The notes under the pieces are model-generated. The model was not told the DNA's origin. It ran no database searches and saw only the letters and a list, made by a program, of their open reading frames with translations. Positions 1 to 64,000 of a stretch of 64,000 bases of DNA are shown here, in pieces (the first letter of the stretch is position 1; each line of letters opens with the position of its first letter). The stretch spans positions 496,001-560,000 of the forward strand of contig BAAHQB010000005.1 of the NCBI GenBank assembly GCA_054601695.1, in the 5' to 3' direction. The DNA is from Amorphochlora amoebiformis. Its lineage: Eukaryota > Cercozoa > Chlorarachniophyceae. The position numbers and the translations under genes were made by a program.

Positions 1-49
1 ATATGGATCGAATATATATATAGAATATATATGTATATACATATATATG

Positions 50-129
<80 letters not shown>

Positions 130-212
130 CATAGAATATATATATATATATATAAATATTTATACATGTAAATTTCAAACACAGATAATTTTACTGAGAA
201 TATATATCTGTT

Positions 213-245
213 CATAGAGTACACGAGAGCGTATAGAGGTTCTAC
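213..245 (+). repeat. decoy copy of a 3' splice site and exon start
   Basis: The stretch reading TTCATAGAGTACACGAGAG copies the acceptor and first bases of the exon at 322 (TTCATAGAGTACATAAGAG), about 105 bp upstream. It then diverges. It looks like a partial duplication of an exon edge lying in the intron. Confidence 0.6.
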
Positions 246-321
246 GTTTAAAGCGATATACTATATATACATATATATATATATACATATATATATGTAT
301 ATATATATATATTATTCATAG

Positions 322-8827
<8,506 letters not shown>

Positions 8828-9447
8828 CTTACTCGATGATTAATTAATACTGTACATAGACACTCTCTAGATTCGGTTGCGGCGGCCTTGGTTCGATAGC
8901 TACAAGTTAGTACGGTACTAAGACGTAAATTGTAATGTAATCATACTAGTATTCTAGAGTATTGTTGGTACGGTACTAATACGTACTAGTCTGTAAAGTT
9001 TACGTATTTTTATATATGTGATCGAGAGATATACTCAGTGATATACATACATACATATCTAGATGTGTATATTATCAGTATACATATGTTTATGTATGTG
9101 TGTGTACACAGCGCTCAATGAGGTACTAATATAACTATAATATCATCGGACTAATCTTAACAGCTGCTCAGAGAAATGCGCTAGATGTGTCACAGCCGCT
9201 AGTAGTATTCTGCTTTACTAGACTAATACTAGCACTACTATCAAACAGCGCTACATTATAGCGAGTAAGTTCATGGGCGATCTAGGGAGCTTGTGTAGTG
9301 AATCTAATGATATATTCAAGATGTTAGGCTCAATTTGATGCTCAAATACAGCTAAAGTTGTGACAGCCGTCGGCAACGCTATACTCAAGACTCGCTCTAT
9401 TCCTAGCTCAGTTGTCACAGAACGTGTCGTGGCCAGAAGCGCAGCGT
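8828..9447. other. intergenic region between converging genes
   Basis: The 3' ends of the first gene (plus strand) and the PsbP gene (minus strand) face each other here. Base composition is mixed, unlike the introns. A short direct repeat, TACGGTACTAA(G/T)ACGTA, occurs at about 8911 and 8969. I see no convincing exon or RNA gene. Confidence 0.6.
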
Positions 9448-10373
9448 CTAGGCTATCTTGAAGCTCTCGACCACCTTGTTGAGCTTTTCTCCCATGACAT
9501 TCCACCTGCGCTCGTTTGCGCCCGTCACGAAGATATAATACTTGCCGTTGTCTATTGCTGCCGAAACCTGTTTAAATTAGTACGTTAGTGTTGAGCTTCT
9601 CGTGCGAGTGAATATGTTTGTGGGTTCGATTGACCAGCGTGTGTCTTGTGTAGCGACGGGATTTGGCCGTGAATTCGAAGACGTAGTACTTCCTTCCCTG
9701 GATAACATAACGAAGAATTATATAAGACGAGAACTGGTGGGCCTCGGAGGGCCGCGAGATCGGAGAGTGTTTCCAAGATACCAGAGGTATGTTACTAACA
9801 GAAGATCAGGATGCATGAATAATGTTCCCTTACCTCTGCATCCTTTTCCTTTGCTGATACAATCTTGACCTCTTGTCCTGGAGGCGTCAATACCTTCTCC
9901 GCCAGAGAGGTTGACACGTCCGCGAGGTCACCGTATTCGGTAATGCTGGACTTGTCCGTCTCAATGAGCGTGACGCTTGCTGTTTCCAGGGGCTCGATGA
10001 TATCCTTGTACAAGATATCCGTTCCTTTGACGTAGATTTCCTCCCAACCAAATGGATACAAGAATTCGTACTTATCCCCCGTATCCTTGTATTGGCTGAA
10101 GCCTTTGGGGGCCTTAGCCAGGGAGGGACGAGCAGTAAGTGCCCCCAGAGTGGCGATTAATCCACCCTCAAGCGTGTTCCTGCGGCTAGCCATACATCTG
10201 CTGCTTGCGTGGCGCTTCATGACCGGTGTCCAAGCGCGGTGGGGTGCCGCGATGGAACCCCGAACAGCTTTTGGCTGGACTGCAACTCCAACCAGGGTTT
10301 TATTAGAGTTAAGTCCAATATAAAGGACAAAAACCGCGCATGCGAGCGCTCCCAGGAGGCTTGTGGCCTTCAT
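9448..10373 (-). CDS. PsbP-domain thylakoid-lumen protein
   Basis: Exons on the minus strand are 10373-9834, 9697-9635 and 9567-9448 (stop at 9448-9450), giving 240 residues with phase-0 junctions. Residues about 88-240 match the PsbP fold, the extrinsic photosystem II family of the thylakoid lumen. Visible motifs are GFSQYKD, YEFLYPFGWEEI, GRKYYVFEFTA, RHTLV and NERRW, with a closing helix GEKLNKVVESFKIA. The precursor is tripartite: hydrophobic residues 5-20, an S/R/A-rich stretch to about 60, then a twin-arginine signal (R64-R65, hydrophobic GLIATLGAL, likely cleavage after SLA at residue 86). A hydrophobic leader ahead of the transit-like region suggests import through the ER, as in complex plastids (inference). 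Introns are 136 and 67 bp without (TA)n. Whether it is true PsbP or a PsbP-like assembly protein is not settled. Confidence 0.9.
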
Positions 10374-10532
10374 TCTTTGTGTCGAGGGTAGACCAGGTCA
10401 GCGCGTAATTATTTTTCCACAGTTCTTAGCGCACGGGTTTTTAATTCTAAAAATTTATAAGTTATTTTGTTTTTCGGCTTCCGGGATCACAGTTCCCGCG
10501 CTTTGGCGCCAATATTCGTCAACTAACGCGCC
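10374..10532. promoter_or_regulatory. shared divergent promoter of PsbP and MCM2
   Basis: The two start codons are head to head, 159 bp apart. The interval contains CCACAGTTCTTAGCGCACGGG and the GC-rich CCCGCGCTTTGGCGCC. The TTTGGCGCC element resembles the E2F site TTTSGCGC, which would fit S-phase control of MCM2 (inference from motif knowledge). No clear TATA box is seen. Confidence 0.6.
10490..10511. promoter_or_regulatory. possible E2F-type element
   Basis: The bases CTTTGGCGCC lie about 25 bp upstream of the MCM2 ATG. This agrees with the E2F/DP consensus TTTSGCGC known from MCM promoters of animals and plants. A single match in GC-rich sequence is weak evidence. Confidence 0.4.
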
Positions 10533-26463
<15,931 letters not shown>

Positions 26464-26749
26464 AGCGCATATAGGAAAAGGGCCTTCTATATTCGAATGG
26501 TTTACTCCACATAACCACGTTTTATCGCTCGGTTTGGCACATGTACCTCCATAGGTCTTTCAACGGCATGTTTGGGATGGATGTGACATAGCCCTCAGTC
26601 ACAACACCTCACTTGAGCAACACAGGCGTTACACAGCACTCTATCACAAACCATCCACGTGCTCTTCCACGTGTCTGTTTTCGATTCACTGGAAAGACGT
26701 GGTGGCCCGGCTGCTTGACTGCAACCCCCCCCGGTTCATTTTATCGAAT
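26464..26749. promoter_or_regulatory. shared divergent promoter of the amidase and CDC123 genes
   Basis: About 286 bp separate the two inferred start codons. The interval is free of (TA)n and contains CCACGTGCTCTTCCACGTG, with two CCACGTG E-box/G-box-like words, and a C8 run upstream of the CDC123 ATG. No TATA box is obvious. Confidence 0.55.
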
Positions 26750-34268
<7,519 letters not shown>

Positions 34269-34429
34269 TTGTTTACAAATACATATACGTATATGAAGAT
34301 ATGTATGTAATATGTATGCATTTGTATGTATATATATTTTTTAAATACACTGTATTTATATATATATATATATATTTATATATATGTCAGCAATATATAT
34401 ATATATATATATATAATATGTAATTATGT

Positions 34430-34490
<61 letters not shown>

Positions 34491-34505
34491 TGTACACACA
34501 CACAA

Positions 34506-34557
<52 letters not shown>

Positions 34558-35179
34558 AATATAACTACGATATAAATAGCATGATAGGACACAGCTCGAC
34601 ATATCGAGTACTTTGTCATAGATATAGATATAATGGAGATGACGTATATATATATATATACAAATATATATATATATATAATATATAAATATCTATGTAT
34701 ATAAATATGTATATATGTGGACATCCATTTTACATGCATCTATATTAATTCGCTGTATATATCTAGGTTTACAAGCGCATCCGTACTCACTGACCCTGGT
34801 ATATCGACATCAGAACAATACACCAAACTATTGAATTCCTCTCTTTCCGTCTCACTTTCCTGCCTTCCTCTCGTATTCTCTCTTTTTCCCTCTCGTATTC
34901 TCTCTTTTTCCCTTTCGTATTTCTCTCTTTTTCCCTCTCGTATTCTCTCTTTTTCCCTCTCGTATTTCTCTCTTTTTTCCTCTCTTGTCTCCCTCTCTCT
35001 TACTCTCCCTATCCCTGTGTCCTTTTTTTGTGTTCTTATCTCTTTTTACTCCATTCCTCTATCTCTCTTTCTGGTTCTCCCTCTTTGACTTTCTCTCTCT
35101 CTCTCCCGCTCCTTTGTCGTTATTCTCTTTCTCTTGCTGATGTATATATATGTAATACATATATACATGTATACATACG

Positions 35180-35222
<43 letters not shown>

Positions 35223-35579
35223 CTATATGCCTAAAAATATTGTATCCTATCTTGAATCCGAACCTGTCGTCGTATTCGCGATACTACACTGTAAGCTATA
35301 GCTCAGGTATCCGCTGTGTCTCTCGCTGTCTCCTCTCTCTCTCGGCCTCTCTCTCTCGGCCTCTCTCTCTCGCTCCTCCCCCCCCCCTGTCTCTCACTCT
35401 CGCTCTCCGTTCTTCTCACTCTCTCTCACTCTTTCTCTCGCTCTCAAAAGTGTAATATATATTTATATATATATATATATATAGTATATAAATTTTTTAT
35501 ACTTTTCTATGTATATATATATATATATATATAAGATATAATGCATATTTAGAAATGTATATGTATGCATATACATATA

Positions 35580-35658
<79 letters not shown>

Positions 35659-35722
35659 AATATATGTTATATAATATGTATAAATATATATCTATATAAG
35701 TGTACAAGTTACTTTTTGTCAG
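34269..35722. other. between CDC123 and the BTB gene: (TA)n and CT-rich DNA
   Basis: After the CDC123 stop come (TA)n tracts, then CT-rich blocks at 34835-35128 and 35316-35452. The first block repeats CTCTCTTTTTCCCTCTCGTATT about five times. Possible 5' exons of the next gene, ATG 34633-34643 and 34767-34798, join to each other in phase. They do not reach 35723 in phase, so I do not include them. Confidence 0.5.
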
Positions 35723-63636
<27,914 letters not shown>

Positions 63637-64000
63637 GTGAGTTCAAGATATGCAAAATGTAAATACCTATGATACTCCTAGATATGAAAATGGATTTTTA
63701 TATAATATACAAATATATAAATATATATACTCTAATGAATATGCGTGCTTAATTGTAACATAACATATTCCGGCCGTGTAAACATGTATGTTAGGGCCAA
63801 ATACCTCACAAACGTATGTATGCCGACCGTGTACACAAACACGGTTTTTCCCGGGTTATGAGCAACAATAGAGTCAAGACGTGGGGTCTTGACAGTCAAG
63901 ACGTGGGATGTCTTGTCTCGACAGTCAAGACGTGGGATGTCTTGTCTTCACAGTCAAGACGTGGGGTGTATTTGCCAGTTTACAGAGGTCTAATTTACTC
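63637..64000. other. 3' intron or flank with a short palindromic tandem array
   Basis: After the donor at 63637 the sequence is mixed and not (TA)-dominated. It contains CGGCCGTGTAAACATGTATG and a related CCGACCGTGTACACAAACACGG, then the array at 63873. No exon that continues the BTB gene is evident here. Confidence 0.55.
63873..63980. repeat. ~29-bp tandem array with an internal palindrome
   Basis: Four units start GTCAAGACGTGGG(A/G)T at 63873, 63895, 63924 and 63953. Two full units are 29 bp; the first is 22 bp and the last diverges. Within a unit CAAGAC and GTCTTG can pair around GTGGGAT, forming a small hairpin. Confidence 0.88.

Noticed and set aside
9251-9505. 84-codon minus-strand frame over the PsbP 3' end
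   Set aside because: It overlaps the last PsbP exon in another frame and has no recognisable content.
9602-10391. Plus-strand open frames opposite PsbP
   Set aside because: The minus strand carries the clear PsbP domain with matching splice sites.

Overview
This is nuclear DNA of a photosynthetic eukaryote, most likely a microalga. The genes are cut by many GT-AG introns. They include the replicative helicase subunit MCM2, the translation-assembly factor CDC123 and a thylakoid-lumen PsbP protein. The PsbP precursor has three parts: a signal-peptide-like hydrophobic start, an S/R-rich transit-like stretch, and a twin-arginine thylakoid signal. That layout suggests a complex plastid bounded by extra membranes (inference). 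TTAGGG/CCCTAA hexamers occur inside the window; the species cannot be named from sequence alone.

Most of the 64 kb is (TA)n microsatellite with CA/TG tracts. It generates a large number of meaningless Tyr-Ile open frames on both strands. The real coding sequence is small islands of mixed base composition bounded by splice sites, and I rebuilt the genes by joining islands whose reading phases agree.

Layout: (1) 322-8827, plus strand, the 3' part of an unrecognised gene with 15 visible exons. (2) 9448-10373, minus strand, a PsbP-domain protein with 3 exons and short introns. (3) 10533-14129, plus strand, MCM2, complete in 4 exons, divergent from PsbP across about 160 bp. (4) 15202-26463, minus strand, an amidase-signature enzyme with about 25 exons. 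(5) 26750-34268, plus strand, CDC123, complete in 17 small exons and divergent from the amidase across about 290 bp. (6) 35723 to beyond 63636, plus strand, a very long frame-compatible chain of about 50 exons averaging 50 bp. It encodes a protein with a BTB/POZ domain; its 5' end is unresolved and its 3' end lies outside the window.

No metabolic cluster is evident: the neighbours act in replication, translation assembly, photosynthesis and amide hydrolysis. The striking feature is intron structure. PsbP and the start of MCM2 have compact introns of 50-140 bp. The amidase, CDC123, the first gene and the BTB gene have (TA)n-inflated introns of hundreds of bp that also hold telomere-like arrays, a hexamer-bearing satellite, a foldback element, minisatellites, polypurine tracts and a dispersed repeat. 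Several exon edges, splice site included, have degenerate duplicate copies in the adjacent intron, which may record how the introns grew.
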